DNA from: Bifidobacterium callitrichidarum
GTDB taxonomy: Bacteria; Actinomycetota; Actinomycetes; Actinomycetales; Bifidobacteriaceae
Length of the DNA stretch: 64,000 nucleotides
Direction: 5' to 3'
Assembly (NCBI RefSeq): GCF_003129905.1
Contig: NZ_QFFM01000005.1
Span: 1 to 64,000, forward strand
Below the pieces are notes generated by a model. It was not told the DNA's origin. It did no database searches and saw only the letters and a program-made list of their open reading frames with translations. The position numbers and the translations under genes are program-made. Within the stretch, counting starts at the first letter, position 1. Every line of letters starts with the position of its first letter. Of the stretch, positions 15,911 through 26,681 are shown piece by piece.

Positions 15911-18598
15911 ATGCGCACTGCGGACATCGCCAAGCGATATCTCGACTATTTCGCCAAGCATGACCACCTGGTCGTGCCTTCGGCATCACTGATTTCCCCG
16001 AACCCCACCACGCTGTTCACCATCGCCGGCATGGTGCCGTTCATCCCGTACCTCATGGGCGAGCAGACCCCGCCGAAGCACCGCATGGCCTCCAACCAGA
16101 AGTGCGTGCGCACGCTCGACATCGACGAGGTCGGCAAGACCACCCGTCACGGCACCTTCTTCCAGATGCTTGGCAACTTCTCCTTCGGCGACTACTTCAA
16201 GGAGGAGGCCATCCACTACGCCTGGGAGCTGCTGACCACCCCGCAGGACCAGGGCGGCTACGGCTTCGACCCGGAGAAGCTGTGGATGACCACCTTCACC
16301 GACGATGACGAGGCCCGTTCCCTGTGGATCAACGAGGGCGTGGACCCGGAGCACATCCAGAAGATGGGCATGGAAGACAACTTCTGGACCACCGGTGGCC
16401 CCGGCCCCGGCGGCCCCTGCTCCGAGATCTACGTCGACCGCGGCCCCGAGTTCGGCAAGGAAGGCGGCCCGATCGCCGACGAGAACCGTTACATCGAGAT
16501 CTGGGACCTCGTGTTCGAGAACTACGAGGTGGACAACGTCAAGTCCAAGACCGACCTGCACATCGTGGGCGAGCTCGAGAACAAGAACATCGATACCGGC
16601 GCCGGTCTGGAGCGTCTCGCCTACCTGATGCAGGGCAAGAACAACATCTACGAGACCGATGAGGTCTTCCCGGTCATCGAGGCCGCCGAAAAGCTCTCCG
16701 GCCTGAAGTACGGCGAGAACGAGGACGCCGACGTGCGCTTCCGCGTGGTTGCCGACCACGTGCGCTCCGCCCTGATGATCATGTCCGACGGCGTGCGCCC
16801 CTCCAACGTGGGCCGTGGCTACGTGCTGCGCCGCCTGCTGCGCCGCACCGTGCGCTCCATGCGCATGCTCGGCGTGACCGATCCGGTGCTGCCCACCCTG
16901 TTCCCGACCTCCAAGGCCGCCATGGAGCCCAGCTACCCGGAGCTCAACGACACCTTCCACGAGGTCTCCGAATCCGCGTACGGCGAGGAGGACGCCTTCC
17001 GCCGCACGCTGGAGACCGGCACCACGATCCTTGACGTGGCCGTGAACAAGGCCAAGTCCGATGCCGCCAACGACGAGCCCACCGTGACCGGTGAGGACGC
17101 CTTCAAGCTGCACGACACCTACGGCTTCCCGATTGAGCTCACCCTCGAGATGGCCGCCGAGCAGGGCGTGAAGGTGGACGAGGCCAAGTTCCGCGAACTC
17201 ATGGCCGAGCAGAAGTCCCGTGCTCGCGCCGACGCCCTGAAGAAGCGCCACAACGTGGACCTGTCCGTCTACGACGACTTCAAGAAGACCCTTGCCAAGC
17301 CGATCGACTTCCTGGGCTACACGGACATGTCCGCCCGCGCCAAGGTCATCGGCATCATGCAGGAGGGCAAGGGCTCCGTGCCGGCCGTCACCGGCCCGGC
17401 CAACATTGAGGTCATCCTTGACCGCACCCCGTTCTACGCGGAGGCCGGCGGCCAGCTTGCCGACCAGGGCGAGATCCTGTCCGATGACGGCGCCGTGCTC
17501 GAAGTGGACGACGTGCAGAAGCCCATCAAGGACCTCATCGTCCACCAGTGCCGCCTGACCGAGGGCACCCTGGTGGTCGGCGCCGAGGTCAACGCCAACA
17601 TCGACCTGAACCGCCGTGGCGCCATCGCCCGCTCCCACACCGCCACGCACATGGTGCACAAGGCGCTGCGCGAGGAGCTCGGCCCGCAGGCCACCCAGCG
17701 CGGCTCCGAGGACGCCCCGAACCGTCTGCGCTTCGACTTCCAGTGGTCCAAGGCCCCGGCCAAGTCCGTGATCTCCGCCGTGGAGGAGCGCGTCAACGAC
17801 AAGCTGCGCGACAACCTGGCCGTGACCACCAAGGAGATGAAGTTCGACGACGCCATCGCCCTGGGTGCCATGCACCTGTTCGGCGAGAAGTATGGCGACA
17901 TCGTGCGCGTGGTCTCCATCGGCGAGGACGGCTGGAGCCGCGAGCTGTGCGGCGGCACCCACGTGGACCACGTCGGCAAGATCGGCATGGTCAACATCCT
18001 GTCCGAGGCCTCCATCGGCCAGGGCGTGCGTCGTGTGGACGCCGTCGTGGGCCAGGGCGCCTATGACTTCAACGCGCGTGAGCACGCGCTGGTCTCCCAG
18101 CTGTCCGACAAGCTCAACGCCCGTCCGGACGAGCTCGCCGAGCGCATCAACACGCTGCTCGCCAAGCTCAAGGAATCCGACCGTCGCCTGGCCGCCATGT
18201 ACGAGAGCCAGCTCGCCGCCACCGTGCCGGCGCTGGTGGCTTCCGCCAAGGACTCTGCAGCCCCGGTCAAGGCCGCCGTCAAGAACGTGGGCCACTTCGG
18301 CTCCTTCGACGCCCTGCGCAAGACCGTGCTTGATGTGCGTGGCCAGCTCGGCGAGGACGCCCCCGTGGTGGTGGCCCTTGCCGGCGTATCCGAGGACGAC
18401 AAGCCGATGGTCGCCGTGGCCACCAACGAGGCCGCCCGCAAGGCCGGCATCAAGGCCGGTGACCTGGTTCGTGGAGCCTCCAAGATCCTCGGCGGCGGTG
18501 GCGGCGGCAAGCCGGACTTCGCCCAGGGCGGCGGCGCCGATGCCTCCAAGATCGACGAGGCGCTTGAGGCGCTGAAGCACGAGGCGATCAAGGCCTGA
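15911..18598 (+). CDS. alaS: Alanine--tRNA ligase
   Basis: This 895-aa class II synthetase charges tRNA-Ala and has the full family length. Visible parts: the catalytic core with [16 protein letters not shown], class II motif GLERLAYL, the editing domain zinc ligands in [11 protein letters not shown] and CGGTHVD, and the C-terminal domain with [15 protein letters not shown]. The start ATG 15911 follows AAGGAG. Three downstream or upstream neighbours (DUF948 gene, small membrane gene, ruvX, mltG) keep the usual actinobacterial order. No T-box was seen upstream. Confidence 0.98.
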   Translation: MRTADIAKRYLDYFAKHDHLVVPSASLISPNPTTLFTIAGMVPFIPYLMGEQTPPKHRMASNQKCVRTLDIDEVGKTTRHGTFFQMLGNFSFGDYFKEEAIHYAWELLTTPQDQGGYGFDPEKLWMTTFTDDDEARSLWINEGVDPEHIQKMGMEDNFWTTGGPGPGGPCSEIYVDRGPEFGKEGGPIADENRYIEIWDLVFENYEVDNVKSKTDLHIVGELENKNIDTGAGLERLAYLMQGKNNIYETDEVFPVIEAAEKLSGLKYGENEDADVRFRVVADHVRSALMIMSDGVRPSNVGRGYVLRRLLRRTVRSMRMLGVTDPVLPTLFPTSKAAMEPSYPELNDTFHEVSESAYGEEDAFRRTLETGTTILDVAVNKAKSDAANDEPTVTGEDAFKLHDTYGFPIELTLEMAAEQGVKVDEAKFRELMAEQKSRARADALKKRHNVDLSVYDDFKKTLAKPIDFLGYTDMSARAKVIGIMQEGKGSVPAVTGPANIEVILDRTPFYAEAGGQLADQGEILSDDGAVLEVDDVQKPIKDLIVHQCRLTEGTLVVGAEVNANIDLNRRGAIARSHTATHMVHKALREELGPQATQRGSEDAPNRLRFDFQWSKAPAKSVISAVEERVNDKLRDNLAVTTKEMKFDDAIALGAMHLFGEKYGDIVRVVSIGEDGWSRELCGGTHVDHVGKIGMVNILSEASIGQGVRRVDAVVGQGAYDFNAREHALVSQLSDKLNARPDELAERINTLLAKLKESDRRLAAMYESQLAATVPALVASAKDSAAPVKAAVKNVGHFGSFDALRKTVLDVRGQLGEDAPVVVALAGVSEDDKPMVAVATNEAARKAGIKAGDLVRGASKILGGGGGGKPDFAQGGGADASKIDEALEALKHEAIKA

Positions 18599-18608
18599 GA
18601 GAAGCCCA

Positions 18609-19064
18609 TTGGTTTGGCTAGGCGTTGATTTGGGTAATGCCCGGGTCGGACTCGCATTGTCCGACCCGGAGCTTACCTTCGCACACCCCGCCGGGAACAT
18701 CCACGTTGCCGGCGACTACTTCTTTGCCATCGACGAAGTACTGGACGTCATTGAGGACGAACAGGTGACCCATATCGTGGTCGGATTGCCGTTGCAGATG
18801 GACGGCACCGAAGGGAAAAGCGCCAAGAAGGCGCGTCGATGGGCGGCCAATCTGGAGAAAAGGCTGCTCGCGCAGGCAGAGGATGAGGAAGAAGAGCACC
18901 AGATTCCGCAGGTATCATTGGTGGACGAGAGGCTGACGACGGTCAGCGCGCATCGTCAGTTGTTCGAGGCGAATCGCGCATCGAACAGGCATAGGCCGGT
19001 GGTTGACCAGCAGTCGGCAGTGGTGATTTTGCAGACGGCGCTCGACCGAGCAAAGGGACAGTGA
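18609..19064 (+). CDS. ruvX: Holliday junction resolvase-like protein YqgF/RuvX
   Basis: A 151-aa RNase H-fold protein. It begins WLGVDLGNARVGLALSD, the conserved first strand with catalytic Asp, and continues with VGLPLQMDGTEG and LVDERLTT, typical of the YqgF family, implicated in 16S rRNA 5'-end processing. The start is TTG 18609, only 10 bases after the alaS stop, preceded by AGAGAAG; no ATG/GTG fits the conserved N-terminus. A slightly long acidic insert (AEDEEEEH) occurs before the last motif. The gene is co-transcribed with alaS and mltG by position. Confidence 0.93.
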   Translation: MVWLGVDLGNARVGLALSDPELTFAHPAGNIHVAGDYFFAIDEVLDVIEDEQVTHIVVGLPLQMDGTEGKSAKKARRWAANLEKRLLAQAEDEEEEHQIPQVSLVDERLTTVSAHRQLFEANRASNRHRPVVDQQSAVVILQTALDRAKGQ

Positions 19065-19076
19065 GGTACCGGTTTC

Positions 19077-20264
19077 ATGTCCGATGATTTCCATGATTTC
19101 TTTGACGAGAACACCCACTGGGTCGAGCAGGGCGCGGCCGCGCCGGCAGGTAACGCCTCCGAACCGCCCAAGCCGCCGAAATCGCGTAAGGAGATGCGCA
19201 AGCGGCGTGCCCAGCGCAGGCGCAAGCGCGTCAGCGGCATCATCGCCGCGCTGGTCGTCATCGCCGTGATCGCAGGTGCCGGATATTTCGGCGTGACCAA
19301 ACTGATGGCTTGGCGAGACAGCCGCTCGCAGAACACCGCCGTGGCCGCCGATTACCCGGGCCCCGGCTACGGTGAGGTTGACTTCACGGTGGACGACGGG
19401 CAGGGCGCGGCCGAGATTGCGCAGAATCTGGTCGAGGCCGACGTCATCAAATCAGCGGCCGCCTTCACCTCTCTGGTCAGTGCGAACAGCACCACGCTAT
19501 ACCCGGGCACCTTCACGCTGAAGAAGCACATGTCCGCGTCGTCCGTGGTGGCCATCCTGTCCGATTCCAAGCAGGCTGCCGGATTCCTCGAGGTACGACC
19601 GGGCGAACGTTCCGCCGACGTGATCGAGGCGGCGGCATCGCTCACCGGCATCGACCAGAGCGATTTCGACGCCATCGTCAAGAACAAGGGCAAGGGCATC
19701 CTGCCCTCGGAAGCGAACGGCAGCTTCGAAGGCTGGTTCGAGCCGGGCACGTACAACGTCAAATCCATGAAGACCGCGTCCGCCGTGCTCAAGGCCATGG
19801 TCGACAAGCGCATCGCCAAACTGGACGATCTGGGTGTACCGACCGGCAAGGACCGTGAACGGGTGATGATCATCGCGTCCATCGCCGAGGCCGAGGTCAA
19901 CAAGTCCGATTACTACGCCAAAGTCACCCGCGTGATCGAGAACCGGCTCGAGCAGGGCATGAACCTGGGCATGGACTCCACCGTAGCGTATGGCAACAAC
20001 GTGAAGCCCGCGCAGGTGACCACCGCCATGACACAGGACGAATCAAACCCGTACAACACGTACAAGATCGCGGGGCTGCCGCCTACGCCGATCAGCAACC
20101 CCGGTGACACAGCCATCAAGGCCGCCATGAACCCGGAGGAAGGCGACTGGCTGTACTTCTGCACGGTCAACCTCGACACGGGCGAGACCAAGTTCGCCAC
20201 CACCGCCGAGGAACACGACAAGAACGTGGCCGAACTGCGCCAGTGGCAGGCCGACAATCAGTGA
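19077..20264 (+). CDS. mltG: Endolytic murein transglycosylase MltG
   Basis: A 395-aa protein with a cytoplasmic basic N-terminus, one transmembrane helix (about residues 56-80), a LysM-like subdomain and the YceG catalytic domain. The conserved segment IASIAEAEVNK contains the expected catalytic Glu, followed by INRL-like VIENRLEQGMNLGMDSTVAYG and GLPPTPISNPG. It cleaves nascent glycan strands to end their elongation. It lies 12 bases after ruvX in the common alaS-ruvX-mltG-aro order. A mobile element is inserted 27 bases past its stop. Confidence 0.95.
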   Translation: MSDDFHDFFDENTHWVEQGAAAPAGNASEPPKPPKSRKEMRKRRAQRRRKRVSGIIAALVVIAVIAGAGYFGVTKLMAWRDSRSQNTAVAADYPGPGYGEVDFTVDDGQGAAEIAQNLVEADVIKSAAAFTSLVSANSTTLYPGTFTLKKHMSASSVVAILSDSKQAAGFLEVRPGERSADVIEAAASLTGIDQSDFDAIVKNKGKGILPSEANGSFEGWFEPGTYNVKSMKTASAVLKAMVDKRIAKLDDLGVPTGKDRERVMIIASIAEAEVNKSDYYAKVTRVIENRLEQGMNLGMDSTVAYGNNVKPAQVTTAMTQDESNPYNTYKIAGLPPTPISNPGDTAIKAAMNPEEGDWLYFCTVNLDTGETKFATTAEEHDKNVAELRQWQADNQ

Positions 20265-20290
20265 TGCTGTGAATGGCAGGGAAATAGTCA

Positions 20291-20511
20291 GGCTCTGTTA
20301 AACCAAGATTGACATGCCCTTATTCTTGGCTCCCCTTGTCAGGACATTGCCGCAAAGCAAACAGCAAAGCTGTTTGCAGGCGATGTGCGAGACGACAGTC
20401 GAGCCAACAGAACGCGAACGAAGTTCGTCCTCAATTGCAGGACGAGCTGGCGGCGAAGCCGACTGAGGGGTAGTTCAAGGGAATTCATATCAATCTTGGT
20501 TTAACAGAGCC
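20291..20511 (+). mobile_element. Full-length 221-bp GGCTCTGT element
   Basis: Terminal inverted repeats GGCTCTGTTAAACCAAGATT (left) and its complement ending GGTTTAACAGAGCC (right). The interior contains AGCAAAGCTGTTTGC, GTCGAGCCAACA and GCGAAGCCGACTGAGGGG. It has no coding capacity. The flanking octamers AATAGTCA and AACAGTAA match at 6 of 8 positions, a decayed target duplication. It lies between mltG and the tadV-like gene. Confidence 0.85.
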
Positions 20512-20551
20512 AACAGTAAAGGCTCTGCGATAGCAAAGCCTTTAGCGAAGC

Positions 20552-20591
20552 GACTGAGGGGAATACCGGATTACCGGTATTCCCCTCAGTC
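20552..20591. repeat. Perfect 18-bp-arm hairpin with GACTGAGGGG core
   Basis: GACTGAGGGGAATACCGG (20552-20569), loop ATTA, then its exact complement to 20591. It sits in a 105-bp zone (20526-20631) that looks like a third, decayed member of the GAGGGGAG hairpin family, ending near CCCTCATGGGGGAG. It lies just past the stop of the minus-strand tadV-like gene and could terminate it. Confidence 0.75.
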
Positions 20592-20633
20592 GTCTGCGGC
20601 GACATTTCCTTATAGTTCCCTCATGGGGGAGTT

Positions 20634-21104
20634 TCACCAGAGAATCGTCAGCACGATTGCGACAATCGCCCCCACCAATATCGCCGGCACATACGGCACC
20701 TTGCCGGCATACCCCGTATCCCGCTGTGGATCGAACCTGGCCCACAGCGTGATCCATATCAGCCCGACGACGCCCATCGCCACCCACCAGACGACCACCG
20801 AAACCAATCCCAGCAGTCCTACGGCCAGTCCCATCGGCACCATGGCCGTCACATCGCCGAATCCCAACGACTTCGGCACAATCAGCGCCAGCGCGAACTG
20901 AATCAGCGCGCACAGCACGGTGAACAGCAGCGCCTGCAACAATGCAAACAGGTCATTGGCGACCACCCCGTACGCGAAATCAGCGGCGATCTGCGCCAAC
21001 GCGCCCACCGCCACCCACGGCAGAGGCACACGGCGGCGGCGCACATCCTCGAAGGACAGCGCGAGCCCACATAGCAGACCGGGCAACGTGAACAGGTATG
21101 GCAT
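20634..21104 (-). CDS. tadV: A24-family prepilin peptidase, short TadV/CpaA type
   Basis: A 156-aa polytopic protein with the two catalytic aspartates of aspartic prepilin peptidases: SFEDVRRRRVP near the N-terminus and the GxGD-type GFGDV motif mid-protein. It lacks the N-terminal methylase/zinc domain of long PilD proteins, so it is the TadV/CpaA type that processes Flp pilins at the membrane. No pilin or tad gene is in the window. In Bifidobacterium breve the tad pilus locus is known to depend on a tadV encoded elsewhere, which fits this orphan position. The ribosome binding site is weak. Confidence 0.85.
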   Translation of the reverse strand: MPYLFTLPGLLCGLALSFEDVRRRRVPLPWVAVGALAQIAADFAYGVVANDLFALLQALLFTVLCALIQFALALIVPKSLGFGDVTAMVPMGLAVGLLGLVSVVVWWVAMGVVGLIWITLWARFDPQRDTGYAGKVPYVPAILVGAIVAIVLTILW

Positions 21105-21154
21105 GGCTTAACATTAACCCCTAGTATCCGAAACGAAGAAACGAGGGAAAGCAT

Positions 21155-22342
21155 ATGTTGCGCTGGCAGACGGCAGGGGAGTCGCACGGAGAGGCCCTGG
21201 TGGCCATGATCGAGGGACTGCCCGCCGGCATCCGCATCAGCACGGACGACATCGTCTCCGCCCTGGCCCGCCGCCGTCTGGGATACGGCCGCGGCGCGCG
21301 CATGAAGTTCGAGCAGGACAAGGTGCGTCTGCTCACCGGCGTCCGCCATGGTCTGACGCTCGGCTCCCCGGTGGCCATCGAGATCGCCAACACCGAATGG
21401 CCCAAGTGGACCGAAGTGATGAGTGCCGACGCGCTCGACCACGACCTGCCGCGCGAAGGCCGCAACGCCCCGCTGTCCCGTCCGCGTCCGGGCCATGCCG
21501 ACCTGACCGGCATGCGCAAGTACGGTTTCGACGACGCCCGTCCGGTGCTCGAGCGCTCCAGCGCCCGCGAGACCGCATCCCGCGTGGCCCTGGGCGAAGT
21601 CGCCCGCCAGTTCCTTGAGCAGGTGTTCGGCATCCGTACCGTGTCCCACGTGGTGGCGCTCGGCGGCGTGCAGACGAACCCCGATCTTCCTCTGCCCACT
21701 CCCGACGACCTCGAGGCGTTGGACGCATCCCCGGTGCGCACGCTGGACAAGGAAGGCGAACAGCGCATCATCGAACGCATCGACGAAGCCAAGAAGGCCG
21801 CCGACACATTAGGCGGCGTGGTCGAGGTACTGGCCTACGGCGTGCCTGCCGGCATCGGCACCTACGTGGAATCCGACCGTCGACTGGACGCGGCGCTGGC
21901 CTCCGCCATCATGGGCATCCAGGCGTTCAAGGGAGTGGAGATCGGCGACGGCTTCCTGGAGGCGGCCCGTCCCGGCTCCCAGGCGCATGACGAGATCGTG
22001 GTCAACGCGGACGGTCGCATCGACCGCCTGTCCAACCGCGCCGGCGGCATCGAGGGCGGCATGTCCAACGGCCAGGTGATTCGCGTGCGCGGCGCCATGA
22101 AGCCGATTCCCTCCATTCCGAAGGCGCTGCGCACGGTGGACGTCCTGACCGGCGAATCCGCCCAGGCCATCAACCAGCGTTCCGATTCGACCGCCGTGCC
22201 CGCCGCCGCCGTGGTGGCCGAGGCCATGGTGCGCCTCACCCTTGCCAAGTACGCGCTGGACAAGTTCGGCGGCGACAGCGTGGAGGAGACCCACCGCAAC
22301 CTCGAGGCGTACCTCGCCTCCTGGCCGGAGCACATGCGCTGA
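21155..22342 (+). CDS. aroC: Chorismate synthase
   Basis: This 395-aa FMN-dependent enzyme converts EPSP to chorismate, the last step of the shikimate pathway. It begins [20 protein letters not shown], the family's conserved start with the active-site His, and includes the second signature around [14 protein letters not shown] and the [10 protein letters not shown] motif. The length is typical for actinobacteria. It is followed after 3 bases by aroKB and then aroQ, so it leads an aromatic amino acid operon. Confidence 0.98.
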   Translation: MLRWQTAGESHGEALVAMIEGLPAGIRISTDDIVSALARRRLGYGRGARMKFEQDKVRLLTGVRHGLTLGSPVAIEIANTEWPKWTEVMSADALDHDLPREGRNAPLSRPRPGHADLTGMRKYGFDDARPVLERSSARETASRVALGEVARQFLEQVFGIRTVSHVVALGGVQTNPDLPLPTPDDLEALDASPVRTLDKEGEQRIIERIDEAKKAADTLGGVVEVLAYGVPAGIGTYVESDRRLDAALASAIMGIQAFKGVEIGDGFLEAARPGSQAHDEIVVNADGRIDRLSNRAGGIEGGMSNGQVIRVRGAMKPIPSIPKALRTVDVLTGESAQAINQRSDSTAVPAAAVVAEAMVRLTLAKYALDKFGGDSVEETHRNLEAYLASWPEHMR

Positions 22343-22345
22343 ACC

Positions 22346-23992
22346 ATGGGAGCACGCAAGACGACGCATCGCAACCGTCGCCCGCACGCCGTCATCATCG
22401 GCATGATGGGCGCCGGCAAGACCCGTGTGGGCAAGGAGATCGCCCACATGATCAGGATTCCGTTCGCCGACGCCGACATCGAGATCGAGCGTGAGGTGGG
22501 CATGAAGATCCCCGCCTACTTCGAGAAATACGGCGAGCGCGCATTCCGCAAGGTCGAGGCGGAACTCATCGCCGACTACCTCGAGGATTTCGAAGGCATC
22601 TTCTCGCTCGGCGGCGGTGCCCCGATGACTCCCTCCACCCAGGACGCGCTGGCCCGGTACATCGATCAGGGCGGGCGCGTGGTGTACCTCGACGCCGACC
22701 CGGCCGAGGCCATGGAACGCGCGAACCGCGGCGGCGGCCGGCCCATGCTCAACGGCGACGGCAACGCCCGCTGGAAGAAACTGTTCAAGGAACGTGACCC
22801 CGTATTCCGCAGGGTCGCCAACGTCCATGTGCGTACCCGCGGACTCACACCGCAGGGCGCCGCCAAGAAAGTGATTGATATGGTTGCAGAGAGAACGGTC
22901 CACGTCACCGGTGCCGCCATCGAACCTTATGATGTGGCCATCGGCGAAGGCGCCATGAACCATCTGGTCGAAGTGCTGGGAAACAAGCCGCACAAGATCG
23001 CCCTGATCCACACGCAGTCCGTGCAGCGCCACTCCGACCGTGCACGCGCACTGCTACGCCAGGGAGGCTATGAGGTCTCCGAGATCGTGATTCCGGACGC
23101 TGAGATGGGCAAGACCATCACCGTGGCCAACGGCATCTGGGAGCGACTCGGCAACGAGGGCTTCACCCGATCCGACGCCGTGGTGGGTCTTGGCGGCGGC
23201 GCGGCCACCGATCTGGCCGGCTTCGTGGCCGCCACCTGGATGCGCGGCGTGCGCTACGTGAACTGTCCCACCTCGCTGCTGGCCATGGTGGACGCCTCCA
23301 CCGGCGGCAAGACTGGCATCAACACCCCGCAGGGCAAGAACCTGGTCGGCTCGTTCTACACTCCGGCCGGCGTGCTAGCGGACACCAAGACGCTGGCCAC
23401 GCTTCCCAACGACATCTTCATTGAGGGCCTGGGCGAAGTGGCCAAGTCCGGCTTCATCGGCGACCCAGAGATCCTGACGATTCTGGAATCCCACGCCGAC
23501 GAACTGCGCGGCTTCGACGGTTCCTCGTTCCTGGGCTCTCCCTTGGAGGACGTGGTCTCCGAACTCATCGAGCGCACGGTCACGGTCAAGGCGCACCACG
23601 TCTCCTCCGACCTGAAGGAGAAGGGTCTGCGCGAGTTCCTCAATTACGGACACACGCTGGGCCATGCCATCGAAAAGCTCGAGCACTTCCGCTGGCGCCA
23701 CGGCAACGCAGTGGCCGTAGGCATGGTGTACGCGGCCGAGTTGGCCCATATCCTGGGCTACATCGACCAGGACCTGGTGGACTATCACCGTTCGCTGCTG
23801 TCCTCCCTGGGACTGCCGACCTCGTGGAACGGCGGTTCGTTCGAGGATGTGCTGGCCCTCATGCACCGTGACAAGAAGGCCCGCGGCAACCAACTGCGCT
23901 TCGTGGTGCTCGACTCCATCGGCCACGTGGTCCATCTCGACAACCCGCCCGTCGACGCCGTGGAAGAGGCGTTCCGCCGCATCCAGCACTGA
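22346..23992 (+). CDS. aroKB: Fused shikimate kinase/3-dehydroquinate synthase
   Basis: A 548-aa bifunctional protein. Residues about 10-180 are shikimate kinase (P-loop [26 protein letters not shown]). Residues about 195-548 are dehydroquinate synthase ([34 protein letters not shown], metal ligands in GEVAKSGF and [11 protein letters not shown]). It catalyses steps 2 and 5 of the shikimate pathway. No stop or start codon separates the halves, so the fusion is real. The start is 3 bases after the aroC stop. Confidence 0.97.
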   Translation: MGARKTTHRNRRPHAVIIGMMGAGKTRVGKEIAHMIRIPFADADIEIEREVGMKIPAYFEKYGERAFRKVEAELIADYLEDFEGIFSLGGGAPMTPSTQDALARYIDQGGRVVYLDADPAEAMERANRGGGRPMLNGDGNARWKKLFKERDPVFRRVANVHVRTRGLTPQGAAKKVIDMVAERTVHVTGAAIEPYDVAIGEGAMNHLVEVLGNKPHKIALIHTQSVQRHSDRARALLRQGGYEVSEIVIPDAEMGKTITVANGIWERLGNEGFTRSDAVVGLGGGAATDLAGFVAATWMRGVRYVNCPTSLLAMVDASTGGKTGINTPQGKNLVGSFYTPAGVLADTKTLATLPNDIFIEGLGEVAKSGFIGDPEILTILESHADELRGFDGSSFLGSPLEDVVSELIERTVTVKAHHVSSDLKEKGLREFLNYGHTLGHAIEKLEHFRWRHGNAVAVGMVYAAELAHILGYIDQDLVDYHRSLLSSLGLPTSWNGGSFEDVLALMHRDKKARGNQLRFVVLDSIGHVVHLDNPPVDAVEEAFRRIQH

Positions 23993-24022
23993 CGTGCCTC
24001 TCACCGATTAATAAGGAGCATC

Positions 24023-24469
24023 ATGACCAAAGTAATCGTTGTCAACGGGCCGAACCTCGGCCGTCTTGGCGTGCGTCAGCCCGACGTCTACGGCCGTCAG
24101 GACCTGGAGGAACTGCGCCGTCTGTGCACCGAATGGGGTGCCGAACTTGGTCTCGACGTGGAAGTGCGTCAGACCGACGACGAAGCCGAAATGGTGCGTT
24201 GGATGCACCAGGCTGCCGACGAGAAGACCCCCGTGGTGATGAACCCGGCCGCGTTCACCCACTATTCGTACGCGCTGGCCGACGCCGCCCACATGGTCGG
24301 CGACGCCGGATTGCCGCTTATGGAGGTCCACATCTCCAACCCCTCCGCACGCGACGAATTCCGCAAGCGTTCCGTGATCTCCCCGGTCGCCACCGGCACC
24401 ATCACCGGCATGGGCTTCTTCGGCTACAAGCTGGCCCTCGAGTCCGTCGCCCATATCGTCAACGGCTGA
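24023..24469 (+). CDS. aroQ: Type II 3-dehydroquinate dehydratase
   Basis: A 148-aa enzyme of the dodecameric type II class that dehydrates 3-dehydroquinate (step 3). It begins VIVVNGPNLGRLGVRQPDVYG, where Asn, Arg and Tyr are the family's catalytic residues, and contains NPAAFTHYSYAL and VEVHISNPSARDEFR. It has AAGGAG 7 bases upstream and closes the aroC-aroKB-aroQ cluster. Shikimate dehydrogenase (aroE) is not in the window. Confidence 0.97.
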   Translation: MTKVIVVNGPNLGRLGVRQPDVYGRQDLEELRRLCTEWGAELGLDVEVRQTDDEAEMVRWMHQAADEKTPVVMNPAAFTHYSYALADAAHMVGDAGLPLMEVHISNPSARDEFRKRSVISPVATGTITGMGFFGYKLALESVAHIVNG

Positions 24470-24501
24470 TAGGCGATTGGCTGGTACTGCAAACGAATCT
24501 G

Positions 24502-24543
24502 TGACTTGACGGTCGGCTTAGAATGAAGTCGACCGTCAAGTCA
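24502..24543. promoter_or_regulatory. Perfect 14-bp inverted repeat upstream of the DUF4177 gene
   Basis: TGACTTGACGGTCG at 24502-24515 and its exact complement CGACCGTCAAGTCA at 24530-24543, with a 14-base spacer containing TTAGAAT. It lies 17 bases upstream of the small gene's ATG. It could be an operator around a -10 element or an RNA hairpin over the leader; the sequence alone cannot separate these. Confidence 0.6.
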
Positions 24544-24560
24544 TATGAAGGGGGATTCCG

Positions 24561-24734
24561 ATGAAGCAGTACAAGACAGTGGTGCTGAATTACGCGCCGA
24601 GGGCTGCGGCCATGGCCGAGCAGCTGGAGAAGACCGCCAACGAGATGGCGCAGCAGGGCTATGAGTTGGTGACCTTCTCCGTCACCAACTCGGCCAAGGC
24701 GATTGCGGTGTTCAGCATCGACAAGACCGACTGA
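24561..24734 (+). CDS. Small DUF4177-like protein
   Basis: A 57-aa protein starting MKQYKTVVLNYAP, with AEQLEKTANEMAQQGYELVT and a final strand IAVFSIDK. This beta-alpha-beta layout with the GYELV motif is typical of DUF4177. ATG 24561 follows AAGGGGGA by 6 bases. It is shorter than 60 codons and easily missed. It lies between aroQ and pyrG, preceded by a perfect inverted repeat. The family has no known function; a small regulatory or sensor role is possible. Confidence 0.8.
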   Translation: MKQYKTVVLNYAPRAAAMAEQLEKTANEMAQQGYELVTFSVTNSAKAIAVFSIDKTD

Positions 24735-24805
24735 CGCCGATGGAAGCGAATAGCCGAACATCGCCGAACACGCCGCGTCATAGACGGGTGATAGGATGAA
24801 ATCCC

Positions 24806-26476
24806 ATGGTTAGAAGAACACATGGCAATTCGCAAGAACACGTCACCAAGCATATTTTCGTCACCGGCGGCGTTGTTTCCTCTCTCGGCAAGGGCCTGAC
24901 CGCCTCGTCTCTGGGCCGTCTGCTGCGTTCGCGTGGCCTGCACGTGCTTCAGCAGAAGCTCGACCCGTACATCAACGTGGATCCGGGCACCATGAACCCG
25001 TTCCAGCACGGTGAGGTCTACGTGACCGAGGACGGTGCCGAGACCGATCTCGATATCGGCCACTACGAGCGCTTCCTCGATGTCTTCCTGAGCCAGAAGG
25101 CGAACGTCACCACCGGCCAGATCTACCAGGAAGTGCTGCGCAAGGAGCGTGCCGGCGAATACCTCGGCCAGTGCGTGCAGGTCATCCCGCACATCACCAA
25201 CGAAATCAAGTCCCGCATGCGCGCCCAGGCTTCGGACGATGTGGACGTGATCATCACCGAGATCGGCGGCACCGTGGGCGACATCGAATCCCAGCCGTTC
25301 CTCGAGGCGGCCCGCGAGGTGCGTCGCGACCTCGGCTCCGACAACTGCATGTTCGTGCACGTGTCCCTGGTGCCGTACATCTCCGCCGCCCACGAACTCA
25401 AGACCAAGCCCACCCAGCATTCCGTCATGATGCTGCGTCAGCTGGGCATCTCCCCGGACGCCCTGGTGCTTCGCTCCGACCGTCCGCTCAACCAGTCCAT
25501 CAAGGACAAGATTTCCCTGATGTGCGATGTGGATGCCGAGGGCGTGGTCAACTGCGTGGACGCCAACAGCATCTACGACGTGCCGAAGATCCTGTTCAAC
25601 GAGGGCCTTGACGCCTACGTGGTGCGTGAGCTCGGCCTGCCGTTCCACGACGTGGATTGGGACGAGTGGGAGGACCTGCTGGAGCGCGTCCACCACCCCA
25701 AGCATGAGGTCAACGTCGCCATCGTCGGCAAGTACATCGACCTGCCGGATGCGTACCTGTCCGTCACCGAGGCCATCAAGGCCGGCGGCTTCGCCAACTG
25801 GGCCAAGGTCAACGTCAAGTGGGTCGCGGCCGACCGTTGCGAGACCACCGAAGGTGCGGCTGCGGCGCTCGACAACATCGACGGCATCGTGATCCCCGGC
25901 GGCTTCGGCATCCGTGGCATCGAAGGCAAGATCGGCGCCCTGAAGTTCGCCCGCGAGAACGGTCTGCCCGCCCTGGGCCTGTGCCTCGGCCTGCAGTCCA
26001 TGGTCATCGAATACGCCCGCCACGTGCTGGGCATCGAGGACGCCAACTCCACCGAGTTCGAGCCGGATTGCGCCAACCCGGTGATCGCCACCATGGAGGA
26101 GCAGAAGGACATCGTGGCCGGCCACGGCGATATGGGTCACACCATGCGCCTCGGCTCCTACCCGGCCGAGCTCGAAGAGGGCTCGCTGGTGGCCGAACTG
26201 TACGGCACCACGCATGTCACCGAGCGTCACCGCCACCGTTACGAGGTCAACGTGGCATACAAGGATCGTCTGCGCGAGGGCGGCCTGCGCATCTCCGGCC
26301 AGAGCCCGGACGGCGAGCTCACCGAGTTCGTCGAGCTGCCGCAGGACGTGCACCCGTTCTACGTGGCCACCCAGGCCCACCCGGAGTTCAAGTCCCGCCC
26401 GACCAAGCCGCACCCGCTGTTCGCCGGCCTCGTCAAGGCCGCGCTGGACCACCAGCAGGAGCGTTCCGGCAAGTGA
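24806..26476 (+). CDS. pyrG: CTP synthase
   Basis: This 556-aa enzyme makes CTP from UTP, ATP and glutamine. The N-terminal synthase domain begins [20 protein letters not shown] (P-loop), and the C-terminal class I glutaminase has GGFGIRG, the nucleophile Cys in GLCLGLQSM, and the His-x-Glu pair in HPEFKSRPT. The length is normal. The ATG is placed 71 bases after the DUF4177 stop. A strong terminator follows at 26531-26575. Confidence 0.98.
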   Translation: MVRRTHGNSQEHVTKHIFVTGGVVSSLGKGLTASSLGRLLRSRGLHVLQQKLDPYINVDPGTMNPFQHGEVYVTEDGAETDLDIGHYERFLDVFLSQKANVTTGQIYQEVLRKERAGEYLGQCVQVIPHITNEIKSRMRAQASDDVDVIITEIGGTVGDIESQPFLEAAREVRRDLGSDNCMFVHVSLVPYISAAHELKTKPTQHSVMMLRQLGISPDALVLRSDRPLNQSIKDKISLMCDVDAEGVVNCVDANSIYDVPKILFNEGLDAYVVRELGLPFHDVDWDEWEDLLERVHHPKHEVNVAIVGKYIDLPDAYLSVTEAIKAGGFANWAKVNVKWVAADRCETTEGAAAALDNIDGIVIPGGFGIRGIEGKIGALKFARENGLPALGLCLGLQSMVIEYARHVLGIEDANSTEFEPDCANPVIATMEEQKDIVAGHGDMGHTMRLGSYPAELEEGSLVAELYGTTHVTERHRHRYEVNVAYKDRLREGGLRISGQSPDGELTEFVELPQDVHPFYVATQAHPEFKSRPTKPHPLFAGLVKAALDHQQERSGK

Positions 26477-26530
26477 TTCGACGGGCATAGGTTTGACGCG
26501 ATGAGATCGCGTTGAATGGCCATCCATAAA

Positions 26531-26575
26531 GGGGTGTTGAAATCTCTCGTCAAGGGAGATTTCAACACCCCTTTT
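26531..26575 (+). terminator. Rho-independent terminator after pyrG
   Basis: GGGGTGTTGAAATCTC (26531-26546) pairs perfectly with GAGATTTCAACACCCC (26556-26571) around a 9-base loop, followed by TTTT. A 16-bp stem. Confidence 0.9.
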
Positions 26576-26681
26576 GGTATGAAAACGGCTTGCTTTCGTT
26601 CGTGTCGGAAAATTTTTACCGGGCTGATACAAGTTTGCTAGACTGCAGGGGAGACGCAGACTACGGCAGAAAGTAGAAGCC

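Noticed and set aside
15986..18700. 904-codon open frame opposite alaS
   Set aside because: It is an antisense shadow caused by high GC codon use; it is His/Val/Gly-rich, without a ribosome binding site or recognisable domain.
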